Source of the DNA: Podaxis mareebaensis
Lineage: Eukaryota > Basidiomycota > Agaricomycetes > Agaricales > Agaricaceae
Assembly (NCBI GenBank): GCA_018524725.1
Contig: JAEUWP010000402.1
Coordinates: 186,001 to 250,000, forward strand
Length of the DNA: 64,000 bases
Reading direction: 5' to 3'
Under the pieces are notes generated by a model. The model did not search any database and was not told the origin of the DNA. It was given only the letters and a program-made list of their open reading frames with translations. Of this stretch, positions 11,740 to 24,900 are shown in pieces. Position numbers and translations under genes: made by a program. Every line of letters starts with the position of its first letter. Positions within the stretch are counted from its first letter, which is position 1.

Positions 11740-12130
11740 CATTGGCGCTAACCTTGCTCTACACAAAGGGACCTGGAATGCATAACACTCGTCGTAGCAA
11801 CCTCCACCTGGACTTTATTGCTCCCTCAAATGGCAATCTTAATCCTTCCTCCGTCTAAATCTGCCAGCTCAAGGATAGCGAAGTGGTGAAAGATGGTGAT
11901 ATATAGATGACCAGTGGCGCTGGCGACGATTGTGACTCAGGGGACGACGATGAAGACTCCACACGGCTCGAGGCTGCGCATGTGGAGTCAGAACAATGGG
12001 CGTGCGAATACCTCGCAAACATACGAAGTCATTTATTCAATGCTCTGCCCGCTTCGACACACCCAAACCCACCCCATGAACGAGTTCGACTGAGAGATAA
12101 CCTTGCCATGGGCCTCATCGAGTTATTCAA
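11740..12130 (+). pseudogene. S2b: second S-family copy downstream of N2
   Basis: DNA similarity to S5 starts near 11740. An ATG at 11907 opens the acidic block MTSGAGDDCDSGDDDEDST followed by RLEAAHVESEQ and a conserved PASTHPNP stretch. The frame then runs into fragment D, so the 3' end is an artificial fusion. The upstream NPSSV block has a stop before this ATG. It sits in the same orientation as S2a, making a tandem S pair around R2, as is also seen at 39.9-41.4 kb. Confidence 0.5.
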
Positions 12131-12545
12131 GGGAGTGCGTTGGTATCGTATTGTGCGACCACCAGAAAGGAGGCTGAATGTGACGCAGAGGCAGAGGTGG
12201 TCATGAAGGCAGAGGTGGAAGCGAACATGTGTGCATATAGAGAATAGAACCTCCAGAACATTGTCATTCAGGTTCAGTTGATTCTCACTGGAAGCAGCTT
12301 TGCGGACGCGGTCCACGACTTTGAATTCCAACCTTGCAGCGAGGCGCAAGCCTGGTATGGGTGTTCGTGGATGGCAGGTGAGGGCACTAGTACAAGGTGG
12401 GATGCAGCTGCAGGGGTGGTGAATGCAGACGAGAAGGCATAAATGAAGATGATGCTGGTGAAGATGCCGGGAAGATGCCGGTTGTTGACATGTTTACGAC
12501 TGAGCTTGGTAGTCAACCTGGGCGAGGACGTTGGTGGAGTGACAA
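12131..12545 (-). pseudogene. D: diverged fragment of the A-family exon 1
   Basis: Read on the minus strand, this matches the Ser/Pro-rich exon 1 of copy A (3140-3700), including the region equivalent to PKPGSRLAARFGF (near 12330), but with many stops. It ends abruptly at about 12545, inside a TGGTGGAGTGACAAG string, where copy B begins. The same left-hand breakpoint is used by fragment E at about 21985. Confidence 0.6.
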
Positions 12546-15500
12546 GAACCTCACCTCGAGCCCCACGACAAACTTAACAAGGTTAAGTCTCGCAGATTCA
12601 CTTCCCAATTACTAGTCAACATGGATACAACTTGGCAAAATCTCGAACCCACTAAAGCGGCCACAATCGCTGCGGAAGAACTCGCGGGACCCCCTCCCAA
12701 AGCGTCCCCTGATCCTCCTTAAGGCTCTCAACCTCTTAACCAACTCAGGCATCAAAAGCACCTACCCTAACTTCCCTCCCTCCCCTCCCATCCTTGCTTT
12801 CGTCGCCAGCAGCAGCAGGGACATCACTCATCAAAGCAATGCTAACCATCTCCGCATCCCTCACCCACCAATCCCACACTACACAAGCCAAAGCACACAC
12901 AACGCATAACGCGTTGGTGAGGACATGTTCGCGGGACGACGCGGCGAGCGTGAAGAGGGGCTTGAAAAATATTTGGGGAGTCAGAGTTGATAGCGTGGTT
13001 AGCAGGTCGTGAGAGTCTGTTGTGAGCGTGTGGCGTTGGCTGGGGTTGATAAGAATAAGAGGAAGATGAACGAGAGTGGGATGGTGTCGTTGTCGTTGGG
13101 GATCGGATGGAAGACAGTAGTGTAGGTGGAGGTGGGTCTTGGACCAAGCGCTATAATACATATTGTATCAGAACCTGAAGACGGGATGTAAAAAGGAGTA
13201 AATTCACGTCTGTCAACCAGGGGAAAATACGCTGGACAATGATCTTCCTGGCGTCATCTGCTACCCGACTCGCAGCTCCGATCAGAACATGCACGATGGT
13301 CGCCCATTCCGCATTCGCAATCTACAGTCAATGTCAGCCCCATGACCTCAAACCTCAAAGGTAGGTAAGGAGGAGACGCACCAGATGTTTAAGCATCTCC
13401 TCAAATGCGTCCTTCCATTCTACACCTCTACCTCCACCTCCACTACCAGGAGAAAATGCCCACAGCCCACCTCACTCCCACTCACACCTATATCCTCCGG
13501 GCAACACAAGATCTCAACTATAACCCTCGCTACCACCTTCACCGCCTCCAGTGCTATATTTTTCTTCCCATTTCCTCTGTCCCTCCCCCCCTTCCTTGTC
13601 TTTCCCCTTGTCCTTTGCTTGAACGCCGATAATAGTAACTTCAGGAATGACCAACTTTTCGAGCAGCGATACAGTATGGTTCGCTAACGCCGTGCGTAGG
13701 TCGTGGCGAAGCTCGTGAGGTGGTAGGGAGAGTATCGATAAAACGCCACTGCAGAAGTGGTTCACTTGTTTAGAAGAAATGATTGTCTGCATCGCCGTCG
13801 GGCATTCAGGTGACCGGGGCCAATATTCCTAGACGAAGACATCCATCGAATCAACTCCAAACCCAAAACAGGGAGGAAGAGTAAAGAGACAAACCTCAAC
13901 CGTGTGTTGTAACAGCCAAATCCTTACATCTCGTTCGCACATCTCAATACAATACATCGCCGCCTCTGACAGTATCAACCTTCTCACATCCTCCGCCATA
14001 TCACCCTGCGAATCCCACCTGGCATCGTTTTCCTCTTCGACGGCATCCTCATCCAGGACGCCAGAGGATAGATGCTCCATGAGGTCCTTGATGATTTTTA
14101 CGTCATTTGAGGTTTCATCTTGAGATTGTATCTGCGATCGAGACACTTGTGATTGCAACTGAAATGCAGCAAGGGGGAGGATAGCAAACACGCCATTCGC
14201 GACTGAGTGGATGGTATCAGGTGACATTAACGTACGATTATTTTCGCTTGGTATTGTGAGCCCCCGCAGCGCACCGAGTATCCTACTGCGGAGGTGCGGT
14301 GGAGCAAGGAGGGCCGCCTTGGTGCACCACAAACATCTCTCTGCACTAGCTAACTGGGTTCAACTAACACAATGATATAAATTCTAATGTAGAATAAGAA
14401 AACAAACCTCGTTGGCGGGGGGCCAAGTCTTGACCAACAGCTCGAATGTGTCCAACGCCAATCACCGTTCCTCTTCTATTCTCGCTAAACCCTCATCCCC
14501 AACACCTGAGCTAATTGATGTAAACGGTACGAGGAGTGCCGACAACACCAGACTTTCGTGGGGGAGGTAAACTGAGCGTAGCGTTGATGTAATCGACCCA
14601 GAGGCTTGCCATAAGACTTGGTGGAGATATCTCACCGAAGGTGCTGTGTATTGTACTCCGGTGCCACTCCCAGAACCAGAGCCTAGATGCAATGCAAAGG
14701 CAGAAGCAGTGGTAAACACGGAAGTGGAGGCAAACGTGAGTGTATAAGGATAGCCAGAACCTGAATGCCGCTGTTCAGTCCTCTTCGTGCCGGACCCCAC
14801 CGCCGTTGCTAATGACACCGCGGATCCGGCCCCCAGCCCGATCCCAGAGGTCCCTGAACCAGATACCGTGCTCCCCAAAGACGACAACGTTGTCTTCGTG
14901 AATGGCAAATACATCTGTCTCCCAGACCCACTTGCTCCAGTCGTCATCGTATCCCCATGCTTCCTCTTCCCACCACAATGTCCAAAATGACCAACAGACC
15001 GTGTGGCTCAACATGCCCTTAATACATCCTCAGCAAACTTTTCGATTCGCGTCAACAGCAGCCTCACGTGCGTGCTCCACCACTTGTTTGAAGCTGAACC
15101 TAGCTGCGAGGTGGGAGAGGCGCAGACGACGGCGTAATAGTTGTAGATGCAGGAGGCGTAGTTGATCTCCCAGCAGCCATAAGCACATGCTGGCGTATAT
15201 AATCCCACCTCGCCTGCGGGGGCGACGGCAAGGATCCAGAATCAGGCGACCCAGATCTCGTTGAAGTGGTATTCAAGAACAGCAGAACTTTTTTTAGCTT
15301 TTGGGTGCTCTCTATGGGCCGCTGGTGCTGGAGGCGCATCTTGTACGGGGCTGGATGTCAAATGGTCCCGTCCGCCCGGGGAGGTTATCCACGGCTGAAC
15401 CTGAGTTTGATGTTCAACTTGTTCATCGAGTTGTGTGAGAACGTTGGTTGGCTGGTCAGCACGCTTTCCAGAAAGTTTTAGAGAGTCTAGAGAGAACAGG

Positions 15501-15547
15501 CGCCTCGGCGTTGGTTTTCTGATTTCGCCGGCATGTTGTTGGCTCAT
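12546..15547 (-). pseudogene. B: pseudogene copy of the large A-type gene
   Basis: This copy is collinear with copy A from its ATG (15547-15545, MSQQHAGEIRK) down to the exon equivalent to A position 1015. Introns sit at the same places. Lesions seen are a frameshift near 15290, an internal deletion of about 145 bp near 15110 that removes the Pro/Ser linker, TGA in place of Trp at 15010-15008 (RAC*ATRSV), and TGA in place of Trp at 14464-14462 (ER*LAL). The 3' exons of copy A (A positions below about 1010) are absent because fragment D is joined there. Confidence 0.85.
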
Positions 15548-15946
15548 GGCAGGCCATGACACGCACAACCTCGAGCTCTTGCCAATTGGTGTTGTTATTA
15601 TGTAATCAAAAAAGAGGTACGCTTGAACCGGACAAGATTCTGACAAACATACAACCCCTCGAACGCACGATGGAGTAAAGCGTCAAGGGGGAGCCATTTT
15701 CTAATACCACATTCGAAGGTAGTAGGAGCAAGTCACACCGCACAATTCAAAGAGTGGATACACGACCCTTCGCATCGGACAATAGCCCCATTGAACATCT
15801 TTCATTGTAGGTCGTTTCTCAGCTTTCGTTTTTTGCCCAGGTCCGTACTTGAGCATGATAGACCATGAAATCTTCCTCAGAAAACATGGGGAGTAGGACC
15901 ACAAGATAGTACATAACAAAACCAATCCAACTGCGCCGCGTGCACC
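15548..15946. other. Spacer between copy B and N3
   Basis: No gene is supported here. The first part resembles the segment upstream of copies A and C. The part from about 15780 (CATGATAGACCATGAAATCTT near 15855) resembles the segment 3' of N2 and N5. Confidence 0.4.
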
Positions 15947-18900
15947 CTACACAAGGAGTAAAATCATGCTAGAGCTGCAATAACTAGAGCAGATCAACAA
16001 CCGAAATACATCTTCAACATTTTCCAAGATACGTACTTCGTGGAGGATTTCCGCAACCCGATCCAAATCGACGAATGCTTGAGCACGTTGCAGCATCGCG
16101 TGCCGCCACTCGTCATGCACCAGACGGTCCTCAGCCTTGTCTTCGTACCCGTTCTTAAGTCTCACGAATTCTGGGCTCTGTAATATCTGTGCGCAGGTCG
16201 GTCGATTTTCGGGCTCTTGTGTCCAGCAGGACATCATCAAGTCCCACATTGCATCACCGATCTGGTCGATATCCAGTTCTGGCTTCCCCCTGGGTCGAGT
16301 CGGCAAGACACCGTTAAGCAGCTTGTTCATCACTTGGTAGTCTGACGTGTAATCGTAGAACGGTTTCTGCCGCGTCAGGACCTGACTCTCCTGAGTGCAA
16401 GTAACACTCGAGAATTTGAGGGCGCCCATACCTCATAGCAGAACATCCCAAAAGCCCACATATCACTCATTATGCTTGGGTGGCTGTCCTCGTCCAGCAG
16501 TTCAGGAGCAGCCCAGCGAACCGAAAACCCCACAACTTCCCCGGGTGCTATTATCCCATCACAGATAGTTGAAAGAATGAAGTCGGTGATGCAAGCTCTC
16601 CCAGAATCATTCACAAGAATGTTAACCTATGTTCCTGAGGAGTTAGAAGGCGGAAATAGCCTGGTGAGAGAATGAACTGAAGTACCCCTTGAAGATCACC
16701 GTGAATTATCCCTTCACTGTGCAGATAATCAAGACCACAGGCTACGTCATAAATCTCAGAATAGATGGGATCAGTCAAGCATGCACAACACAGGAGAGGA
16801 ATGATACTCACAAGAGACTTGCGACATACAAGGGGGTTGGCCTAAAGGTATTGAACGAGGTTGCCATTAGTCATCCAGGGGGACACGAGACAGATATCTC
16901 CGCTCATTGTGCCATCAATGTAATAAACGCCATAGAAAGGTGTGATGTTGGGATGGTGGAGCTGACCCCATAGAACAGCTTCCTTGCCAATAAGCTGGTG
17001 GTAGGTTAACGGTGGATCAGAAATATGCGGGATAGATACCTGAATATTGAACATATTTTTCTTCGATTTCTGATACAACCGTACCCGCTTCAAACAGAGA
17101 CTCTGCCTGCCATAACGGCCCTGGTAAATGTTACAAAAATCTGTAAAGCCAACGGATTGATTACAGTCGAAGGCAATGCCTTCCAACACATAACACCGAG
17201 GGCAGAGCATCGAGGTCTCAGAGAGACTGCGGAGGACTTGGAGAACGAGTTTCCGGAAGCTAGGTGCTGCAGGTTCCGATCGTATGAGCGCCTGCGAACA
17301 ATGAGATTCTGTAGGCCTAAAGATTCATAAGCCTCTGATGCTCACCGAGTATAAGTAGTCTATTACCAGTTGCGCTCTATAGCCTTCCAGGCACCACAAC
17401 GTTTTTCTCCTCTCCTCATTTTCTAATACCTGGGTAAGCATCCCCGAGAGGCGCGCGATTCTTGATGACTGTGGTAAGGCATCGGTAGGGCATCGGGTAT
17501 GCGCCGAGCTGGTGGGGAGGGGCACTACCTCATCTCGCACCACCAAGGTCATCTTGTCACCATTTCCACGGATAGAATACTTTTTTTCTGGAGCATTTAA
17601 AAGCCCGCCTTGTTGAGCTGTGAAGACCGGCCCCGTGGAACTTCTGCATTCGGACGAACGAACAACTTTAGGGCGCCATTCTTGGGGTATCTGTGATATT
17701 TGGCGGAGGTCACACTACTGGGAGCGGTAGTTCCTGCAATATGTGACATACCTTCTCAACGAATGCCTCCAAGTCATAACGAAACTCATTGCAGAATTCA
17801 ACAACAAAACCCCAGTTGATGTATGAGAGCCGCTGCAGCACATCACCCTCAAGATCCGCCCTCCCCGCTAACGCGAAACAGTGCCAAAGTGCCTTTGAAT
17901 AGACTTCATCCTTCATTTTTCCTAGGGAACTGGGCCACCGAGCCAACGTGTTGGCGCCCCACCCGCCTGGGATACAAGTCAGTCATCTAGCAACCCTGGT
18001 ATTGACGTCACACATGCTCACCAGTGCCAGCAGTTGGTAAATGGCAGAGTGCATTGAGACACGTGGAGAAGAATAGGTTGTAGGTATGCGGTGTCTCGAC
18101 ACAAAACTCCGGGGTTGATCTCGTGACGTTACGTAGGAAGTCACTAAACGATGCATGGTAAAACGATATGCCACCAGGTACTCCATTATGGGTCTCCTTT
18201 ATCTTGAGGACTGAGTGAAGGTTGCTGAGGGCTGTGTAGACAGTTGTCGGCGAGAAGTTAAGCATCGCGTAATAAGTGTGAAGTGGGCGCAATGCATTGT
18301 GAAAATGGATAAAAAGCAATAATAATGTAGTGGGAAGGATCTCCTGCGGGATTTGCTTCATTACAAGGACGTAGAATTGATCCAAGTTCGATAGTGGGTT
18401 AGCTGAACGGCTGTTGCTGCGAGTTCTCCCCACTTCCAGTATTAACCGGAGCTGTTGTTCGGGTCCATATTGGCCAGGACTGTGAGCGATGGATCTGATC
18501 GCGCTCGCCGGATAGATAAACAACCCCCCGGATTGGCGAACAAGCTGCTGAATGTCTTCCTCCGATGGCCAAGGGATCGTCGCAGGGATGCTGTACTTAG
18601 CCCGGATCATCCTGAATCCATCTCGAAGATACGCTTCAATGTCCTGGTCGGCATCGCGGGACACGGGAAGCGTCAATTTCCAGCAGATCTCCCCGATTTG
18701 ATCTTCGGAAAAGGCAGCGACAATGTGAGGCTCTGGGCGGCTGAAGAATGCCCATAAGAAGGGAGTGCTCTGCTGTAGAACGGAGATAGTGACAACCTCG
18801 ATGATAACACGTTGGGCATCGAGACCGTCACACTCGTCGAGACCGTCGATGATAATGACCTTATCACCGAGCTCATGGTCCCGGCTCTTCAACTGTGCAA

Positions 18901-19488
18901 GTGGTTTTACGAGCAACTCTCGGAACTGGATATCGATCGATTTTTCGAGGATGGAGGGATCATGTGCGATCTTGGCATCGATGAGGTCGCGGTAAGCCTG
19001 GGATTTGGTGGAAAGCTGGTAAGCGATAGTTGGCACGAATTGCGCTGGATTGTTTCGGTTGTTAGGTCGGGAGAAGAAGAAGGATGCGCCAAGTCTATCC
19101 TTTACCAGTATGCGCTCGGCACATGTCTGCGCAAGTGCAGATTTCCCAACCCCTGCTGGCCCTTGCAGCCATGGCACACGGGCACGGCGCGTCTGCCAGT
19201 TGCCTAAGCCCCAGCTAGTGATATTACGGATGTGCTCTTCGCGAGTACCGGGAAAACATCGTGGGGGATCGCGTGCGCCAGAGTCATGGATGGCTTCTAG
19301 CATCGATACTCCCAGTAGTGCATCGATGCCTTTGCCCTCTGTCAAGGTCGAGTATTCACGTCAATTTTCCTCAGATCATCCAGTTGATACTCACTAGCGG
19401 ATTGTGTGCCATCGCCAAGGTTAAGCTCAATAAATAGATTAAATAGACTTCGGACCACAAAGTCGTGGCATCCTTGAAAAAAGCCCAT
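15947..19488 (-). pseudogene. N3: NACHT-kinase gene with a nonsense codon in the kinase
   Basis: This has the full-length N architecture. The ATG at 19488 begins MGFFQGCHDFVVRS, and the first intron ends at the EGKGIDALLG exon. NACHT is open, with GPAGVGKSALAQT and IIIDGLDECDG. A linker exon lies at 17946 down to about 17740, and kinase exons run from about 17290 to the stop at 15947. The kinase keeps HGDLQ and DFI, so both functional Asp residues are present, along with CLKRV for beta-3 and EAVLWGQLHHPNI. A TAG at 16844-16842 interrupts the domain between the C-lobe entry (LVQYL) and KSL. The donor that precedes the EAVLWG exon in N5 (AAAG|GTATG) is AAATATG here. Unless the stop is bypassed by splicing or recoding, the kinase is truncated. 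Confidence 0.75.
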
Positions 19489-19890
19489 TGAGAGAGTGGT
19501 AGCGGGTTGGAGTATGTCAGTGAGGACAGGCGGTGGGATGACGAAGGACAAGGAAGCAGCGCGCTAGCATGTTGCTGTTTCTCACAACAGCCCATAACGT
19601 GCAGGCAGGTGCCGAGCGCTGAGGCCTTGAGGCGGCTGAGCGCTGAGTGCTGAAATGCTGAATGCTAACCGTTTCAGAAGCGATCATTGCCACATCGACC
19701 GTCGCTTCTTGCCCACCACCTTTGCATGGCAGTTCCCGATGGTTCTCCCTTTCAAATCACGAGACGTGATGTGAAACGACGGTCAATACGCTTTTGCTCG
19801 TTGGTGCTAATATTTCTGTCAAAAAGATGCAAAGTACATAAAACACACCAGCCCTTCTCGTGACCAAAGTACAACTCCCCTTAATCCAAC
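19489..19890. promoter_or_regulatory. Divergent N3/S3 promoter segment
   Basis: About 400 bp between the N3 ATG and the start of S3 similarity. It carries several overlapping copies of GCTGAGCGCTGAG-like sequence at 19608-19660 and the blocks AGCGATCATTG and CGCTTCTTGCCCACCACCTT, shared with the N2 and N7 upstream regions. It is probably a bidirectional promoter, by position and conservation only. Confidence 0.45.
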
Positions 19891-20434
19891 AACGCCTTTG
19901 GAAAACGCGGCAAACTCTATTAAAACCAGCCACGATAGCGTTGCCATCCTTTCCCGAGCTCCCTCAGATGATAATCCTACCCTAGACACCGCCCCTCGGA
20001 AAAATCCTATGAACTCGATTCCAATCAGTCCACAAGGGCATTAACCACATCCTCCGGACTCTATTACTCCCACAAATGGCAGTCTCAACCATTCCTCCGT
20101 CCAAATCTACCTCAAGGATAACAAAGTGGTCGGAAGTGCTGATGTATCCATGGCTAGTAGTGCTGGCGACAATTGTGACTCAGGGGACAACGATAAAGAC
20201 CCCACACGGCGCGAGACTGCGCATCTGCAGCCAGAACAATGAGTCACGAGTATCTCATAAACTTACCAGATCATTTTACTCTAACACTCTGCTCGCCCCG
20301 ACACGTCTCAAACCCACTTATGAACGAGTTCGAACGGGGGGACGACTCTTTCATGGGCCTCGTCATGTTTCTCGCCGGTCCCGTTGGCCCAAGTGTCGCT
20401 GCTGGAGCTGCCAACACAGCGCTCGAGGATTGAA
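19891..20434 (+). pseudogene. S3: decayed S-family copy, head-to-head with N3
   Basis: The order of S blocks is retained: a diverged start near 19895, the block NGSLNHSSVQIYLKDNKVV at about 20075, the acidic block SAGDNCDSGDNDKDPTRRE at about 20160, and a Gly/Ala-rich end (GLVMFLAGPVGPSVAAGAA) closing with a stop at 20434. Stops and a frame change separate the blocks. The C-terminal Gly/Ala segment is also found in S7b (41290-41357). Confidence 0.55.
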
Positions 20435-21040
20435 ATGCTGATGGACGGAGAAGGTAACAAGAAAGTCAGTGGAATGTCAAAAGAGGTCAGAGGAGAGAAG
20501 ACGAAGACGAGATGAAGACGTACAAACGTCTAATTCTCTCCCCTTGTCGACACATTATATGTCCTACACATTTTTCAAATATGGTTTCTAAATCTTCTTT
20601 CCAGACCCTACACTTACGTCAAAGGAGTGCTTATGCCTGACGTATACCCTCATGGGTTAAGTGTAAGGCGAGTAACAAATATCAAGCGGGCGTCCGAACG
20701 AATGAAAATTTGGATTAACATTCTACAGAACATACATGCGTGTCCACAAGAGCAGTGGGTCATCCGACCCACGGCCATGTTTGACGTGATGAAAAATATG
20801 ACGCGACGAGGATTTTTGTGCAGAATATACACCATATCCCTTGAGCATCTAGGCCAGTTTCTTCATATCGTCCAGCTGCAATTACCGGCTGGTTGCGTAA
20901 TACTTTAATACTGACGTTTACACGAACGTGCTAAGCGGCACAAGGTTACGGCTATTTGAAAAGAGACACTGAGACGATGGGGGGTATATGGATGAGAATA
21001 ACCTGTGGACGATAAAGCATCCAGGAAGACCGAGGTCTGG
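20435..21040. repeat. Q3 repeat unit
   Basis: Non-coding DNA that is repeated in the same orientation at about 41358-41990. Shared landmarks are the ACACATTATATGTCCTA string, the AAGTGTAAGGC string and a closing CGAGGGACAGGGGCAATACG-like block. No frame is conserved between copies, so I treat it as repeat rather than gene. Confidence 0.55.
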
Positions 21041-21985
21041 CCGTCCACCTGGTGCTAATCACGAGTACCCGAATCACGAGGGACAGGGGCAATACGAACA
21101 TGACTCTGCTCCTCGTGAATGTCGGGCCTCCCGACCTCGAGCGCCTTTTCGACTATTTCTCTGTTGAGCTTGGTGTCCACAGATACCCCCAACTTCAACT
21201 GCGAACTAATGGAACTCAGCGGCGGTGATTCAGCTGACGACGAACGATACTGATTTCGCACTAGCCAGCTGGTTCCACATCAGGATTGCATGATATGGAA
21301 TAAGAACACACACCGTCTGTATGCAGCCAAGCCGTGACCGGAATTGCGAACGCATCGAAGGCCTACCTACCTCTCTTCCTATACCTTCGTCCGTGCTGCG
21401 ATTTGACCTCAGGCACCCAAGATGAACGAATAACGTGAACGACACAAAGGGCGCGAATAGCTCTAGGATTTCAAGAGGGTGTAACACCGAGTGTAGAGTC
21501 CATGTCGTCTGTCTGGAAGGGGCTTGTCGTAGGGCGTGAAGGAGGTATCCAAGGGGGTGCGTTGGGTATCATATCGCGTGACCACCGTAAAAGGAGGCTG
21601 AATGTGATGCGGAGGCAGAGGTGGTCATGAAGGCAGAGGTGGGCATGAAGGCAGAGGTGGAAGCGAACACGTGTGGATATGGAATATTAGAACCTCCAGA
21701 GCGCTGTCGTTCGGATTCATTTGATTCTCGCCGAGAACAGCTTTGCGGACGCGATTTGCGGCTTTGAATTCCAACCTTACAGTTCGGCGCAAGCCTGGTA
21801 TGGTTGTTCGTGAATGGCAAGTGAGAGCACTGGTACAAGGTGGGATGCAGATGCAGGGGTGGTGAATGCAGATGAGAAGGTGTGGATGAAGATGACGCCA
21901 GTGAAGATATCAGTTGTTGACACATTCACAATTGAGCTTGGTAGTCAACCTGGGCGAGGATGCTGGTGGAGTGAGAAGGGTGACT
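21041..21985 (-). pseudogene. E: diverged A-family fragment (exon 1/intron 1/exon 2 junction)
   Basis: On the minus strand the intron GTGTGTGTTCTTATTCC...ACCAG at about 21314-21270 and its flanks match the exon 1-exon 2 junction of copy A (2860-2804), and LASA is still readable. The part 21560-21985 matches exon 1 of A. Stops are frequent and coding potential is lost. It joins copy C at about 21985. Confidence 0.6.
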
Positions 21986-24900
21986 CTCAATCTCTTTATC
22001 GCACCACCAGTCCTCCCTACCTCGACGTTGAAAGTACTCCTCAAGTCAGAGTAAGACTGTAGGCAGCCACGATGCCCTACGCACGTTGTGCCAAAATTGA
22101 AAATGGGCGATGGAGGAGTGCACGTACGGTTTGAGTGACCTCGTCAGAAGCCTAAATTCGCGAAAGAGCATACAGAACGGCATCCGTTGCATTGGTGGAA
22201 TCGGCGCCGTTTTCTCCTATTCTCCATCAACATATCAATCGCTAAGTAAGTGAACAGCAAACATGCCTTGGCCTCAATAAGCACAGCTAGCCTCACCTCG
22301 AGCCCCGCGACAAACCTGACAAGGTTATGTCTTGCAGTTTCGCTTCCTTATTACTAGTCAACATAGATACAACCTGGCAAAGCCTCGAACACATCAAAGC
22401 AGCCGCAATCGTTGCAGAAGAACTCGCGAGACCCCCTCCCGGAGCGTCCCTGATCCTCCTTAGGCCTCTCAACCTCTTAACCAACTCGAACATCACAAGC
22501 ACCTGTCCCAACGTCCCTCCCTCCCTTTTACCTTTGTTTTCACCACCAGAAACAATAGGCACTTCGCTCATCAGAGCAACACTAATCATCTCCGCATCCC
22601 TCACCCACCAATCGCGCACCACACAAGCCAAAGCACACACAACGCACAACACGTCAACGAGAACGAGTTCGCGGGACGACGCGGCGAGCGTAAAGAGGGG
22701 CTTGAAGAAAATTTGGGGAGTGAGAGTTGATAGTGTGGTTAGCAAGGTTGTGAGAGTCGGTTGTAAGCGTGGTGGCGTTGATTGGGATTGATAAGAATAG
22801 GAGGAAGATGAACGAGAGTGAGATGGTGTCGTTGGGGATCGGATGGAAGACAGTAACGTAGGTGGAGGTGGATCTTGGACCAAGCGCTATAATACAGATT
22901 GTATCAGAACCTGAAGACGGGATGTAAAAAAGAGTGAATTCACGTCTGTCAAACTAGAGAAAATACGCTGGACAATAATCTCCCTCGCACTATCCGGTAC
23001 CCGATTCACAACTCCGATCAGAACATGCACGATGGTCGCCCATTCCGCATTCGCAATCTACAGTCAATGTCAGCCCCATAGCCTCAAAGGCAGGAAGGGA
23101 GGAGACGCACCAGATGTTCAAGCACCTCCCAAACGCGTCCTTCCATTCTACACCTCTACCTCCACCTCCACTACCAGGAGGGGAATACCACCAGCTGACA
23201 ATACCCACAGCCCACCTTACTCCCATACTCACACCTATATCTCTGGACAATACAAAATCTCAACTATAACCCTCACTACTGCCTTCACCGCCTCCAGTGC
23301 TCCATTTTTCTTCCCATATCCTCCGTCCTCGCCTCCTCCTTGTCCTTCCCATTGTCCTTTGCCTGAACGCCAATAATAGTGACTTCAGGAATGACCAGCT
23401 TCTCAAGCAACGACACGACACGGTTCATTAACGTCGTATGTAGGTCGTGGCGAAGCTCGTGAGGCAGTAAAGACAGCATCGATGAAACACCATTGCAGAA
23501 GTGGATCACCTGTCTAGAAGAAATAGCTGTCTGCATCGCCGTCGGGCGTTCAGGTGACCGGAACCAATATTCCTATACGAAGACATACACCGAATCAACC
23601 CCAAATCCGAAACGGGGAGGGGGAGCGAAGAGACGAACCTCAACCGCGTGTTGCAACAGCCAAATCCTTACTTCTCGTTCACACATCTCAATACAACGCA
23701 TCACCGCTTCTGACAGCATCGACCTTCTCACATCCTCCGCTGTATCAATCTGCGGATCCCACTTAGCACCGTATTCTTCTTCGACGGCATCCTCATCCAG
23801 GGCGCCGGAGGATAGATGCTCGATGATGTCTTTGATGATTTTTAGGTCACCTGAGATCTCGTCTTGAGATTGTATTTGCGATCGAGGCACCTGCGATTGC
23901 GATTGAGATGCAGCAAGGGGGAGGATAACAAACACGCTATTCGCGACTGAGTGGATGGTATCAGGCGACATTAACATATGGTTATTCTCGCTTGGCATTG
24001 TGAGCCCCCACAGCGCACCAAGTATCCTACTGCGGAGGTGCGATGGAGCTAGGAGGGTGGCCTTAGTGCACCACAGACATCTCTCTGCACTAGCTAACTG
24101 GGTTCAAATTAATACAATGTTACAAATTCGAATATGGAATAAGAACACAAACCTCATTGGCGGGGGGCCAAGTCTTGATCAACACCTCGAATGTATCCAA
24201 CGACAACCACCGTTCCTCTTCTATTTTCGCTAAAGCTTCATCCCCGACGCCTGAGCTAATTGATGTAAACGGTACGAGGAGTGCCGACAACACCAGACCT
24301 TCGTAAACCGAGCGTAGCGTTGATGTCGTCGACCCAGAGGCTTGCCATAAGACTTGGTGGAGATATCTCACCGACGGTGCTGTGTATTGTACTCCGGTGC
24401 CACTCCCAGAACCAGAGCCTGGATGCAATGCAAAGGCAGAAGCAGTGGTAAACACGGAAGTGGAGGCAAACGTGAGTGTATAAGGATAGCCAGAACCCGA
24501 ATACCGCTGTTCAGTCCTCTTCGTGCCGGACCCCACTGCCGTTGCTAATGACACCGCGGATCCGGCCCCCATCCCAGTCCCAGAGGTCCCTGAACCAGAT
24601 ACCGTGCTCCCCAAAGACGACAACGTTGTCTTCGTGAATGGCAAATACATCTGTCTCCCAGACCCACTTGCTCCAGTCGTCATCGTATCCCCATGCTTCC
24701 CCTTCCCACCACAATGTCCAAAATGGCCAACAGACCATGTGGCTCAACATGCCCTTAATACATCCTCAGCGAACTTCCGATTCTCGTCGACGGCAGCCTC
24801 ACGCGCGTGGTCCACCACTTGCTTGAAGCCAAATCTGGCTGCGAGGCGTGAGCCCGGTTTGGGCGTTTGTGATCGAGAAGGTGGGCGAGTGGGTACCGAC

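Larger units (their letters stand above)
15947..21985. repeat. Direct duplication, left copy (N3-S3-Q3-E)
   Basis: This segment is collinear with 36054-42720. The left copy lacks the R unit and one S copy, consistent with a deletion between S repeats that left the single hybrid S3. Confidence 0.7.
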
